Origin: Burkholderiales bacterium
Lineage (GTDB): Bacteria; Pseudomonadota; Gammaproteobacteria; Burkholderiales; Burkholderiaceae_C
DNA length: 64,000 bases
Assembly (NCBI GenBank): GCA_016702555.1
Contig: JADJDV010000004.1
Location: 248,001-312,000 of the forward strand
Direction: 5' to 3'
Shown: positions 1-7,803 of the stretch, in pieces
Layout of the letters: each line of letters starts with the position of its first letter
Position numbering within the stretch: position 1 is the first letter of the stretch
Program-made: the position numbers and the translations under genes
The notes under the pieces: generated by a model
The model's input: only the letters and a program-made list of their open reading frames with translations
What the model was told of the DNA's origin: nothing
Databases searched by the model: none

Positions 1-347
1 CGCAGCGCGTCCCAGCCGTCGGCGTCGAGCGTGCCGTCGAGCGCGGCGGCGGTGAGCGGCAGCAACTCTTCGGCGACGTCGCGGATGGCGTCGTGCTCCT
101 CGGCCAGCAGGCCGGCGATGTCGCCCTCGCCGGATTCGTCCATGCGCGTGAAGAGCTCGGCTTCCTCGAAATCGAAGTGGCGGCCGACGTCGTGCTCGAC
201 CTGCCGGCGCAACTGCTTGACGAGGTCGCGCAGCAGGTCGTCGTCGGCCTTGCGGCTGCCGAGCGCCGACTCGACCTTGCCCAGCAGGTCGAGCTGTCCA
301 CGGTGCTCTTCGTTCAACAAACGGGCAATTTGGCGGTCGCTGGTCAT
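1..347 (-). CDS. Hemerythrin HHE-domain protein (partial, C-terminus off window)
   Basis: The minus-strand reading frame opens at an ATG at 347 and runs off the left edge without a stop. The first ~115 residues carry the hemerythrin pattern: an early EEHRG, a second histidine pair in DVGRHFDFEEAELF and a third in LLAEEHDAI, giving His/Glu ligands for a non-heme di-iron site in a four-helix bundle. The family binds O2 or NO, or acts in Fe-S repair in denitrifiers. An in-frame TAG lies two codons upstream of the ATG, so the start is fixed, and there is no purine-rich ribosome site before it. A GGTA-type palindrome and an FNR-like box lie directly upstream. What it binds cannot be read from the sequence. 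Confidence 0.85.
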   Translation of the reverse strand, partial: MTSDRQIARLLNEEHRGQLDLLGKVESALGSRKADDDLLRDLVKQLRRQVEHDVGRHFDFEEAELFTRMDESGEGDIAGLLAEEHDAIRDVAEELLPLTAAALDGTLDADGWDAL

Positions 348-362
348 GGACTAGAGTATTCC

Positions 363-376
363 GGTACTTAAATACT
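363..376. promoter_or_regulatory. GGTA-N6-TACt palindrome upstream of hemerythrin gene
   Basis: The sequence GGTACTTAAATACT is a one-mismatch member of a GGTA-N6-TACC palindrome seen at four other promoters in this window (24466, 34452, 38329, 40882). It lies 20 bp, centre to centre, from an FNR-like box, between that box and the hemerythrin start. The proposed binder is the Rrf2 protein encoded at 38932-39438; this is an inference. Confidence 0.55.
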
Positions 377-382
377 ATTACC

Positions 383-396
383 TTGATCCAGCGCAA
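383..396 (-). promoter_or_regulatory. FNR/ANR-type box upstream of hemerythrin gene
   Basis: TTGATCCAGCGCAA matches the left half of the FNR consensus (TTGAT-N4-ATCAA) exactly and the right half at three of five positions. The identical 14-mer occurs upstream of hcrC (24489-24502). If activation is from -41.5, transcription would begin near 348, right at the ATG, so a leaderless transcript is possible. Confidence 0.6.
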
Positions 397-399
397 GCT

Positions 400-1893
400 T
401 CAGCCGCTCGGCGGCGCGACCGGCTGCATGCGGCGCCAGGCGTGGCGATAGAAGAGGATGAAAGCCACGGCGCCGCTGGCGCCGGCCAGCGCCGCCAGCG
501 CCATCAGCCAGGCCTGCCCGCTCCAGCTGGCCAGCAGCAGCAGTGCGCAGGCGATCGGGTGCGCCCAGGCGTGCCAGCGCTGCGGCCCGGCGGCGGTGAG
601 CGCCGAGGGCACCGGCCGGCCACGCTTGCCGGTGGGCGCGTGCATCGAGGCCAGGAAGGGCAGGATGCGCGACAGCACGCCGGTCAGCACGCTCAACAGG
701 CCCAGCAGCAACAGCAGCACCGCCGTGGTCGGCGGCAGCCAGGCCAGCGGCAGCGCCGGCAGCGCGCCGCCCAGCGCCTGCAGCAGCGCGCAGGCCAGGC
801 TGGCGGCGATCAGCGCCCAGCCCAGGCGCACCAGCACGAAGGAGCTGCCCAGGTCCTTGCGCATGCCGCTTTGCAGGCAGTGCCGCATCTGCATCACGTG
901 GATGACGAAGCCAATCAGCGCCAGCGCGCAGGCCAGCACCCACCAGCCCGGCCAGGCGCCCTCGCCCACCGCCAGCGGCAGCAACACCAGCGCCAGCGCG
1001 CCCAGCGCGGCGGCGATCAGCGCCCGCCGCGTCGGCGGCGGCGGCGACAGCGCGAACATCGGCACCAGAATGGCCGAGAAGCCCATGATCAGCATCACCA
1101 TGAAGCCGTAGCCGGCCCAGGCCACGTGCAGCGGCAACGCGCGTGCGCGGTCCAGCAGCGGCGGCCAGCCGCTGTAGCCGCCCACCATGGCCAGTGCCGC
1201 CAGCAGCAGCGCCAGCAGCGCCGCCAGCGCCAGCCAGCCATGCACCAGCACCACCGGCATGCCACGCGCGCCCATCAGGTTGCGCGCCAGCAGCGCCGCA
1301 TACAGCAGCAGCGCCAGCGTGACGCCGACCGCGCCCGCCGCCATCCAGCGCGTCTGCGGCCAGCCCATGCCGGCCAGCAGCAGCAGCAGCGAGGGCAGGT
1401 ACAGCCACCACAGCAGCACGATCCAGCGCGTGCTGCCGATGCTCTGGCGCGTCGCCACCGGCAGCAGCTGCAGGCTGGCGCCGATGGCGGTCATGGTCAG
1501 CGTGCCCAACGTCAGGCTGTGCAGCGCCGCCAGCGGCGCGCCCAGCCCGCCGGCAAAGCCGGTGGCGGCGCCGGGATCGAGCAGCAGCAGCAACCAGAAC
1601 AGCAGATGGAAGCCCATCGCCGCGCCGAAGAAGCGAAACGGCATCGAGGCCGGCAGCAAACGGCTCTTGGCGGTGCCGAGGAAGCTGCTGGCGCGCGCCG
1701 CCTGGCGCGTGGCCTCGCGCACCGGATCGGCGGCGATGCGCTGCAGGGCCGCCTCGTGCGCGGCGCGGCGCCGCTCCAACGCGGCCGGATCGCTGATCAG
1801 TTCGGCCGCCGTGCGCGGCGCACTGCCGCCGCCACCGGGCGCGCCGCCGCCCACGCTGTCATCCAGCGCGGCGCAATAGCAGGCGGATTTCAC
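400..1893 (-). CDS. Polytopic membrane protein, histidine-rich (NnrS/heme-copper-like)
   Basis: A 497-residue protein with about 12 hydrophobic segments after a soluble ~80-residue N-terminus. Histidines sit inside or at the ends of predicted membrane helices (in LHSLTLGTLTM, LVHGWLALAALL, LPLHVAWAGYGFMVML and FVIHVMQMRHC), as in heme-binding families such as NnrS or oxidase subunit I relatives. It follows the DUF2249 gene with a 35-bp overlap and precedes the hemerythrin gene, all on the minus strand; such trios are common near denitrification genes. The exact family is not certain and no pump or oxidase signature can be confirmed by eye. An internal ATG (residue 84) just before the first helix is an alternative start. 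Confidence 0.6.
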   Translation of the reverse strand: MKSACYCAALDDSVGGGAPGGGGSAPRTAAELISDPAALERRRAAHEAALQRIAADPVREATRQAARASSFLGTAKSRLLPASMPFRFFGAAMGFHLLFWLLLLLDPGAATGFAGGLGAPLAALHSLTLGTLTMTAIGASLQLLPVATRQSIGSTRWIVLLWWLYLPSLLLLLAGMGWPQTRWMAAGAVGVTLALLLYAALLARNLMGARGMPVVLVHGWLALAALLALLLAALAMVGGYSGWPPLLDRARALPLHVAWAGYGFMVMLIMGFSAILVPMFALSPPPPTRRALIAAALGALALVLLPLAVGEGAWPGWWVLACALALIGFVIHVMQMRHCLQSGMRKDLGSSFVLVRLGWALIAASLACALLQALGGALPALPLAWLPPTTAVLLLLLGLLSVLTGVLSRILPFLASMHAPTGKRGRPVPSALTAAGPQRWHAWAHPIACALLLLASWSGQAWLMALAALAGASGAVAFILFYRHAWRRMQPVAPPSG

Positions 1894-2137
1894 CGGCCTC
1901 TCCCTGCAGGCGCTCGGCCACCCAGCCGCGCTCGGTCAGTTCGGGGTAGAGCATCACCGGATCGCGATCGAGCTGCGCCACCACCTGTGCATTGGGCTCA
2001 TCGCGCCGGTCGTACAGCACGCGCACGATGGTCACCAGGGGTTGCGGCGGCTCCAAGCCGCGCACGTCGATGTGCCAGCGGCCGTCATCACCGAGGACGG
2101 CGCGGCGCGGGGGTGGGGGTCGATCCATGCGGGTCAC
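1859..2137 (-). CDS. DUF2249 domain protein
   Basis: A 92-residue protein whose centre carries the DUF2249 hallmark DVRGLEPPQPLV, resembling the TusA-like fold, followed by an alternating strand/helix pattern ending in LLLRR. DUF2249 proteins accompany hemerythrin, nnrS and other NO-response genes in denitrifiers; their biochemical role is not settled. It overlaps the start of the downstream membrane-protein gene, which suggests translational coupling. A second in-frame ATG three codons in is an equally possible start. Confidence 0.75.
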   Translation of the reverse strand: MTRMDRPPPPRRAVLGDDGRWHIDVRGLEPPQPLVTIVRVLYDRRDEPNAQVVAQLDRDPVMLYPELTERGWVAERLQGEAGEIRLLLRRAG

Positions 2138-2604
2138 GGCACTGGCTTCTCACGCGAACAGAGGAAAGCCGCGTGGCTTGATCAGCGCAGCTTGCCCCAA
2201 CTTCCGGCCATCCGCCAGAAATATCCCGTCCGACCGCATGGTGTCTCCTGCCGCCCAGTCATTCCATCTTCAGTGGGCCCGGCGCGGCTTCAACCCGCGT
2301 CATCCCCGCCTTGAGTCGGCGCAGCCGCGGGATGCCCGGCAAGGCGGGAATGACGACGCGAGGGCTGCCTTGAAGTGGAATTGGAATCTGAAACCGCGAA
2401 TGCGCCCCAACTGCCCAGCAGGTCTGGCGGGGTCGTTCACGGCCGCCCAGCGCGCACTGTCGCCCTTCGCGGCGCGCGCGGCGATGATCCAGTTCAATTC
2501 CATGGCCCGCAAAACGCCGGCATTGGCGCCCCAACCATCCCGTGGTGCCATCGGGGTCATTCATCGGCGAATGGGCCCAGTCGCGGCCGAGCCCCAGGGA
2601 CACC
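2138..2604. other. 467-bp gap between phenol operon and DUF2249 operon
   Basis: I see no convincing gene here. The gap carries an inverted repeat at 2299-2354 and, further left, the presumed promoter region of the DUF2249/membrane-protein pair. Overlapping frames in it have no recognisable protein content. Confidence 0.5.
2299..2354. repeat. Inverted repeat, GTCATYCCCGCCTTG arms
   Basis: Left arm GTCATCCCCGCCTTG (2299-2313) pairs with CAAGGCGGGAATGAC (2340-2354) with one mismatch across a 26-nt loop. It resembles the GTCATTCCCGC-type dispersed palindromes common in betaproteobacteria; a partly similar piece is at about 39473-39505. It may act as a terminator for the phenol operon that ends at 2605, or be a non-coding repeat. 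Confidence 0.7.
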
Positions 2605-3081
2605 TCACGCCAGCAGGCACCCCGGCACCAGCAACTCCAGGCCGATGCGGGCCTCCAGCTCGCGCAGCGCGGTCTCCGCGGCGGACTCGGTCGCGTGGTA
2701 GCGCAGCGCGCTGGTGCGCACGCCCAGCCAGGCCTGGTCCTGCTGGCCCGCCAGCCGCATCTGCCAGGCCCGCATGTCGATCTCGCCCAGCGCGAGCGGA
2801 TTTGACGGCAGCCGGCACACCGGCCCGCGCAACAGAAGATTCATGCCACCCTCCCCGATCAGCTGGATCGACACACGGCCCTCGCGCGTCAGGTTGGCAT
2901 CGGTGGCGCCGCCGCCATCGACACCGAAGCGCAGGACATCCTTGCCCACCGCCACGGCCCACGAGTAAGTGGATCGCGCGTAGCCGTCGGCATCCACGCT
3001 CAGCACCAGCACCGGGCAGCAGCGCTGCAGCGCGTTGAGTGCGGGCGGCGGCAGCGCCATGGGTTCGTGCGGCTGGCTCAT
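2605..3081 (-). CDS. PNPOx-like FMN-binding split-barrel protein
   Basis: A 158-residue protein starting at ATG 3081, whose ATGA overlaps the stop of the riboflavin-kinase-like gene. The frame extends further upstream, but that part only shadows the neighbour. The N-terminal half reads as a split-barrel flavin-binding domain (VLVLSVDADGYARSTYSWAV, then VSIQLIGEGGMNLLLRGPV). It is the last gene of the pps/ppc operon, after UbiX and RibK, which points to flavin handling. Substrate and cofactor are unproven, and it could be a flavin carrier rather than an enzyme. Confidence 0.6.
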   Translation of the reverse strand: MSQPHEPMALPPPALNALQRCCPVLVLSVDADGYARSTYSWAVAVGKDVLRFGVDGGGATDANLTREGRVSIQLIGEGGMNLLLRGPVCRLPSNPLALGEIDMRAWQMRLAGQQDQAWLGVRTSALRYHATESAAETALRELEARIGLELLVPGCLLA

Positions 3082-3527
3082 AGCTGCACCCACAGCGGCA
3101 GACGCGCGCCATCGGCCACGTCCAGCGCATCGCGCAGGCGGACCGGCGCGATCAATTCCAGCTGGTCGCTTGGGTAGGCGTCGACCTGGGGCAGCAGCAC
3201 CGCCGCCGCCAGGCCTGGCGCGCCGACGCGGGCCCGAAAACACTTGGCGGCGCAGAAACCCGCGGGCGGATCGATCGGCAAGCCTGGGCGCTCGTCCATG
3301 GCGCGGCGCAGTGCCGTCCAGCGCGGGCCTTGCAGGTGCAGGTTGAAGGTGCCCGGGTGGACCGGCCAGTCGACATGCCGGCGCAACTGCGCCAGCACCC
3401 AGATCAGCTGGGTGAAGACACGACCCTGCCCCAGGCCGCTGCAGACCACGCCCTCGACCTCCAGCTCAGGCTCAAGATCGACGTCGACGTCGACGCCGCG
3501 CGCCGCATCCGGTGCGCTAGCGGCGCG
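3078..3527 (-). CDS. ribK: Archaeal-type (CTP-dependent) riboflavin kinase-like protein
   Basis: A 149-residue protein (start at ATG 3527, overlapping the end of ubiX by 11 bp). It shows the RibK/DUF120 layout: a glycine-rich EGVVCSGLGQGR near residue 28, the PGTFNLHL motif corresponding to the family PGTLNL signature, and the C-terminal LELIAPVRLRDAL...DG block. Family members make FMN from riboflavin using CTP and are mainly archaeal. Placement between ubiX and a flavin-binding protein, in an operon with three UbiD proteins, suggests local FMN supply for prenylated-FMN synthesis. A longer start (3587) would overlap ubiX by 71 bp and add unconserved sequence. Confidence 0.72.
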   Translation of the reverse strand, partial: RAASAPDAARGVDVDVDLEPELEVEGVVCSGLGQGRVFTQLIWVLAQLRRHVDWPVHPGTFNLHLQGPRWTALRRAMDERPGLPIDPPAGFCAAKCFRARVGAPGLAAAVLLPQVDAYPSDQLELIAPVRLRDALDVADGARLPLWVQL

Positions 3528-4119
3528 CATGGGCCAGCTCGCGCTCTTCATTGCCGGTCCAGCGCTTGAACAGGGTGACATCCACATCGAACTGGTCCAG
3601 CGCCTTGTTGACCGACTGGTTGATGATGTCGTCCAGCGTCTGTGGCCGGTGGTAGAAGGCCGGCATCGGCGGCAGGATCACCGCCCCGGTCTCGGTGACC
3701 TGGGTCATCAGGCGCAGGTGGCCTAGGTGCAGCGGCGTCTCGCGCACCATCAGCACCAGCTTGCGGCGCTCCTTCAGCGTCACGTCGGCGGCGCGGATCA
3801 GCAGGTTGGCGTTGAAGGAGTTCGCCAGTGCCGACAGCGTCTTGATCGAGCAGGGTGCGATCACCATGCCGTCGTGGCGGAACGAGCCGCTGGAGATGCA
3901 GGCGCCGATGTCGCTGAGCTCGTGCACATGCGTGGCCAGCTTCTTCACGTCCTGGATCGTGCGATCCGTTTCGTAGACGATGGTGCGCTTGGCGGCGTCG
4001 GACATCACGAGGTGTGTCTCCACGCCCGCCTGCTGCAGCACCTCCAGCAGGCGCACGCCATAGATCGAGCCACTGGCGCCCGACATGCCGACGACAATTT
4101 TCACGGCCTGGCTCCTCAT
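3517..4119 (-). CDS. ubiX: UbiX-family flavin prenyltransferase
   Basis: A 200-residue protein with the UbiX signature VGMSGASGSIYGVRLLEVL near the N-terminus (FMN phosphate loop), followed by the SSGSF and APCSIKTLSALA segments. UbiX transfers a dimethylallyl group to FMN to make prenylated FMN, the cofactor of UbiD-family (de)carboxylases. Three UbiD-like genes lie upstream in the same operon, so it probably supplies phenylphosphate carboxylase. The start at ATG 4119 is 1 bp after the stop of the preceding ubiD; an in-frame GTG five codons later is an alternative. UbiX homologues are a regular part of anaerobic phenol clusters. Confidence 0.92.
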   Translation of the reverse strand: MRSQAVKIVVGMSGASGSIYGVRLLEVLQQAGVETHLVMSDAAKRTIVYETDRTIQDVKKLATHVHELSDIGACISSGSFRHDGMVIAPCSIKTLSALANSFNANLLIRAADVTLKERRKLVLMVRETPLHLGHLRLMTQVTETGAVILPPMPAFYHRPQTLDDIINQSVNKALDQFDVDVTLFKRWTGNEERELAHARR

Positions 4120-4120
4120 C

Positions 4121-5476
4121 TCAAACAAATCCGGGTGGACGAAACAGCGCTTGCGCCTTGGCCAGCGCGGCGGCGTCCAGCCGCATCCGCGCATCCTGCC
4201 CGGTGGCCGCGCGCAGCGCAATGAAGGCCGCCTTCGAACCCTGGCCGGCGCCGCTGGCGGAAGGATCGATGACGTAGGCGTCGGTGCCTTCCATCACGAC
4301 GGTGTCGCGTGCCGGCTGCCAGCGGGTGGCGATCGCCCAGGCGACATCGTTCGGATCGCGGATGTCGATGTCGTCGTTCACGATGGTGATGGTCTTCAGC
4401 CGCCGGTCCAGCGCCAGCGCCAGCTGGGCCAGGCGCCGCGCCTCGGAGCGCGAACAGTCGCGCGCCACCGAGACGATCATCGAGAACGCCGCCGTGCCGC
4501 GCGCCAGCTCAAGATCGATCACCCCCGCCACCTGGGCACGCAGCTGCGCCAGCAGGTCGGCGCCGGCGGCCAGCCACAGCAGCATGTCGACGTCGGCCGA
4601 GCCGGGACACAGGCCGGGATAGATGGGCTGCTCGCGGTGCGTGATGGCGCTGACCTCGATCACCGGGCTGGTGTCGCTGAAATAGGTCCCGCTGTTCTCG
4701 CCGAACGGCCCCTCGGCCTCGCGCACGCCGGACAGCACCCGGCCTTCGATGACGATCTCGGCGCGCGCCGGCACTTCCAGCGGCACCGTGCGCGCCGGCG
4801 CCAGATCGACCGGCCGGCCGCGCAGCGCGCCGGCCAAGCCCAGCTTGTCGGCACCCTGCGCGCCACCCCTGACCACGGCGCCCACCAGGGTGGCCGGATC
4901 CAGCCCCAGCGCGATCACCACCGGCAGCGGCTCGCCACGCGCCTCGGCCGCCGCATGCAGGCGCGACATCGGCGGGTTGGCAAACATCACCGTGAGGCGC
5001 CGCCCGCCCTTGACCATCATGCGGTGCACGCCCATGCCGCGCTCGCCACTGACCGGGTCGCGGCACATAACGACGCCGATGCTGATGTAGGGGCCACCGT
5101 CCTCGGCATGGTGCGTCAGGATGGGCAGCGCCCCCAGCAGGCCGTCACCGCCCTCGCGCACCACCTGCTGCACCGGCACCTCATCGGCCCGCACCGGGTC
5201 GATTGACTGACCGCGCCGCGCGGCGCAGTGGTCGGCCAGCTGCTCGACCGGCACGCCCAGCGCCAGCGCCAGACGGCGGCGCGTCGCGATCAGGTTGCCC
5301 GCCACGCGCCAGCCCGGATGACCGGCGATGTTCTCGAACAGCAGGGCCGGCGCCTCGGTCGGCGCCTGCCGCAGCGCGGCGGCAATCTCGTGGCGCGGCG
5401 CAAACGGCTCGGCCACGCGCCGCAGATCGCCCGTCAGCCCATCGTCCAGCAGTTCGCGCAGATCACGCCAGGCCAT
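4121..5476 (-). CDS. ubiD: UbiD-family decarboxylase, third paralogue of the operon
   Basis: A 451-residue UbiD-fold protein. The catalytic acidic pair appears as EGPFGE, corresponding to the two glutamates of the Arg-Glu-Glu triad of UbiD/Fdc enzymes, and the N-terminal half has ALLFENIAGHPG, typical of the family. It is more divergent from PpcA and PpcB than those are from each other in feel, and lies between ppcC and ubiX. Such a third UbiD is known in phenol clusters, but its substrate is not established. It could be a second carboxylase component, a maturation-linked paralogue, or act on a different hydroxyaromatic acid. Confidence 0.85.
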   Translation of the reverse strand: MAWRDLRELLDDGLTGDLRRVAEPFAPRHEIAAALRQAPTEAPALLFENIAGHPGWRVAGNLIATRRRLALALGVPVEQLADHCAARRGQSIDPVRADEVPVQQVVREGGDGLLGALPILTHHAEDGGPYISIGVVMCRDPVSGERGMGVHRMMVKGGRRLTVMFANPPMSRLHAAAEARGEPLPVVIALGLDPATLVGAVVRGGAQGADKLGLAGALRGRPVDLAPARTVPLEVPARAEIVIEGRVLSGVREAEGPFGENSGTYFSDTSPVIEVSAITHREQPIYPGLCPGSADVDMLLWLAAGADLLAQLRAQVAGVIDLELARGTAAFSMIVSVARDCSRSEARRLAQLALALDRRLKTITIVNDDIDIRDPNDVAWAIATRWQPARDTVVMEGTDAYVIDPSASGAGQGSKAAFIALRAATGQDARMRLDAAALAKAQALFRPPGFV

Positions 5477-5502
5477 GCCGAATTCTCCCCCTCTATGGCA
5501 GG

Positions 5503-5757
5503 TCAGCGGTACTTGGCCGGCAGCCGCTCGATGTCCTCGAGCACCTGGATGCCGAAGCGCTGCGGCGCCAGCTGGCCACGCCCGAAGCGCACCTGCAGCC
5601 GGTCGGGGGCGTCCTGCTCGCGCTCGAACACGCGCGCCTTGACCCGCTTGTAGGTGTATTTGTGCAGGCCCGGCTCAAGCGTGCGGATCGTCAATTCCAG
5701 GTCGCGGTCCGGCGCCAGCTCGGCGAGCTCCATGACGAAAACTTCCCATTGCTTCAT
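5503..5757 (-). CDS. ppcC: Phenylphosphate carboxylase gamma subunit
   Basis: An 84-residue protein (about 10 kDa), matching the size of the gamma subunit of phenylphosphate carboxylase. It is composed of short strands (WEVFVMELAELAPDRDLELTIRTL, with KRVKARVFEREQD later) and has no known enzyme motif. It lies immediately after the alpha subunit gene (18-bp gap), the position expected for ppcC. Assignment rests on size, order and general sequence character rather than a diagnostic motif. Confidence 0.8.
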   Translation of the reverse strand: MKQWEVFVMELAELAPDRDLELTIRTLEPGLHKYTYKRVKARVFEREQDAPDRLQVRFGRGQLAPQRFGIQVLEDIERLPAKYR

Positions 5758-5775
5758 CGTGCTTCTCCTCGAATT

Positions 5776-7227
5776 TCAGCGGCCGACGGCCGGATAACCG
5801 TACTGGGTCCAGTTGGACAGCACCTTGTCCTGGATCGCCTGCGGGTAGACGTTCTTGAACGACACCACGCTCGGCACGTCGTTGAGCTTGTCCCAGTCGA
5901 CCGGCCACAGGCAGTCGAACAGCACCTGCGAGCCGATCGAGTACCTGCGGTCGTGCGGCGTCGCGTGCGGGTACAGCGCGGTGCCGGTCGTGTTCTTGAA
6001 CACGTGGATGCCGCGCTCCGGATTGCAGCGCGTGCAGAACGCGTGATAGACCTCGTCCCAGTTGAAGATGTCGGTCTTGTCGTCCACCACCATCACCATG
6101 TGGAACCAGGGCCCGAGCTTGGAGCCGAAGGCCAGCTGCGCGATCTGCATCGCGATGCCGGCGTAGGTCGGCTTGACGCCGACGATCATCATGTGGTGCG
6201 TCGAGCGCGGGTGCATGTAGACGCCGGTGACCGGGATGCCCTGGCTCTTCAGCAGCTTCTCCAGCTCCAGGCCGAGCGAGAACGAGCGCAGCAACTGCCC
6301 CTCGTCCTGCGGCACGCCCATGTTCGAGATCGTCATCGTCGCGTTGTTGCGGTAGGTGATGCAGTTGACGCGGAAGGTGACGCGGAAGTCGCGCGGGCTG
6401 GTGCGGTAGCCGGTGTACTCGCCGAACGGCCCCTCCTCGACCTTGTAGTCGGGCAGGATCTCGCCCTCGATGATGATCTCGGCGTCGGCCGGCACCTCGA
6501 GGTCGTTGGTCTCGCACTTGACCAGGCGCACCGGCTCGCCGGCCAGCATGCCGGTCAGCTCGGGCTCGGGGATCGGCGACGGCGCGCAGGCCGCCATCGC
6601 GGCCAGCGGCGACAGGCCGATGGCGGTCGCGAAGGGGCAGGTCTCGCCGCGCGGCAGGTAGTAGTCGTTCAGCGCCTTGCCGAGGTCCGAGAACGGGAAC
6701 ACCGCGCCCGACATGGTGCGCGAATCCCACATCATCTGCCGGTACATGCCCCAGTTGACGTCGCCGCGCACCGGGTGCTTGGTGATCACCGCGTGCCAGG
6801 TGCCGACGTAGCGGCCGCCGTCGCCGTCGTGCACCAGCGGCACCGGCAGCCTGCACAAATCGACGTCGGCGCCCTTGAGGATGTTCTCCTTGCAGGGCGC
6901 GTCCTTGCGGTCGATCAGCACGGGCGCGACCGGCTCGCCGTTGGTGCGCTTCAGGTACTCGGCGCCGATCTCGGGCAGCGTCGAATCCGGGTTCATGCCG
7001 AGCGAGATCGCCATGCGTCGGTAGGTCGACAGCGGCGCGCCGAAATAGCTGAAACCGGGGTAGTCCTTGATCGACTCCATGAACGGCGCGGCGGCGCCCA
7101 GCTCGCAGGCGCGGCGCACGATGGCGCCGGCCTCGTTGTCCCAGTCGACCTGCTGCTGGATGCGCACGGCGTCGCCCGAGGCGATGCAGGCGTCGATGAA
7201 TTCGCGGTTGCTGCGTGGGATGGCCAT
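5776..7227 (-). CDS. ppcA: Phenylphosphate carboxylase alpha subunit (UbiD family)
   Basis: A 483-residue (~54 kDa) UbiD-family protein. It carries the EGPFGEYTGY block with both catalytic glutamates near residue 270, and the GGRYVGTWH segment that precedes the prenyl-FMN site. Phenylphosphate carboxylase adds CO2 para to the phosphorylated hydroxyl, releasing phosphate and giving 4-hydroxybenzoate. The alpha versus beta label is by size (483 against 472 residues) and adjacency to ppcC; a swap is possible. It lies between the HAD-like delta gene and ppcC in the phenol operon. Confidence 0.88.
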   Translation of the reverse strand: MAIPRSNREFIDACIASGDAVRIQQQVDWDNEAGAIVRRACELGAAAPFMESIKDYPGFSYFGAPLSTYRRMAISLGMNPDSTLPEIGAEYLKRTNGEPVAPVLIDRKDAPCKENILKGADVDLCRLPVPLVHDGDGGRYVGTWHAVITKHPVRGDVNWGMYRQMMWDSRTMSGAVFPFSDLGKALNDYYLPRGETCPFATAIGLSPLAAMAACAPSPIPEPELTGMLAGEPVRLVKCETNDLEVPADAEIIIEGEILPDYKVEEGPFGEYTGYRTSPRDFRVTFRVNCITYRNNATMTISNMGVPQDEGQLLRSFSLGLELEKLLKSQGIPVTGVYMHPRSTHHMMIVGVKPTYAGIAMQIAQLAFGSKLGPWFHMVMVVDDKTDIFNWDEVYHAFCTRCNPERGIHVFKNTTGTALYPHATPHDRRYSIGSQVLFDCLWPVDWDKLNDVPSVVSFKNVYPQAIQDKVLSNWTQYGYPAVGR

Positions 7228-7272
7228 GAGGGGATGTGCTCCTATATCCAGTGGGGTGGGTCGGTTTGATGC

Positions 7273-7782
7273 TCAGGAAATCTTGGCCAGGATGGCGTCC
7301 CACTTGCCCTGGGCCTTGAGGATCATTTCGGCCGCTTCGCGCACGGCGCCGTGGCCGCCCTTGGACGGCGTGACCCAGGCGGCGGCGGCGCGCACCTCGG
7401 CCACGGCGTCGGCCACGGCGATCGGCAGGCCGACGCGCTTCATCAGCGACAGATCGACCAGGTCGTCGCCGGCGTAGGCCACCTCGGCGTCACCGATGCC
7501 GATTTCCGCCAGCATCTGCTCGTAGGGCTCGGTCTTCTTCTTGATGCCCTCGTGGAAGCGCTTGATCTTCAGCTCCTCGGCGCGGTGGCGCACCGAGCCC
7601 GACTTCTTCGAGGTGATGATGGCGACCTCGATGCCGCTCATCTGCAGGGCGACGACGCCCAGGCCGTCCTTGATGTTGAAGTTGCGCTGCTCGACGCCGT
7701 GGTCGTCGATGATGATGCGCCCGTCGGTCATGACCCCGTCGATGTCGAGAATGACGAGCTTGACGTTCTTGGCTTGTTCCAT
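7273..7782 (-). CDS. ppcD: Phenylphosphate carboxylase delta subunit (HAD/KdsC-like)
   Basis: A 169-residue HAD-superfamily protein. Motif I is LVILDIDGVMTDGR (DxD, residues 9-22), motif II is in AIITSKKSG, and the motif IV acidic patch is YAGDDLVDLSLM; it has no cap domain, like KdsC phosphatases. In phenylphosphate carboxylase the 18-kDa delta subunit belongs to this hydrolase family and is needed for use of phenylphosphate. It sits between the flavin-reductase-like gene and ppcA. All nucleophile and metal-binding residues look intact, so catalysis is plausible. Confidence 0.9.
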   Translation of the reverse strand: MEQAKNVKLVILDIDGVMTDGRIIIDDHGVEQRNFNIKDGLGVVALQMSGIEVAIITSKKSGSVRHRAEELKIKRFHEGIKKKTEPYEQMLAEIGIGDAEVAYAGDDLVDLSLMKRVGLPIAVADAVAEVRAAAAWVTPSKGGHGAVREAAEMILKAQGKWDAILAKIS

Positions 7783-7803
7783 GGTGGCTGCTCCGTGGCG
7801 GGT

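Noticed and set aside
442..2181. Long plus-strand open frame opposite the membrane-protein gene
   Set aside because: Rich in Gln, Arg and Ala with no domain; it is the complement of a high-GC gene with clear hydrophobic periodicity.
2174..2190. Possible FNR box TTGATCAGCGCAG upstream of the DUF2249 gene
   Set aside because: One base shorter than the clear boxes and the right half does not match, so spacing is wrong; too weak to list.
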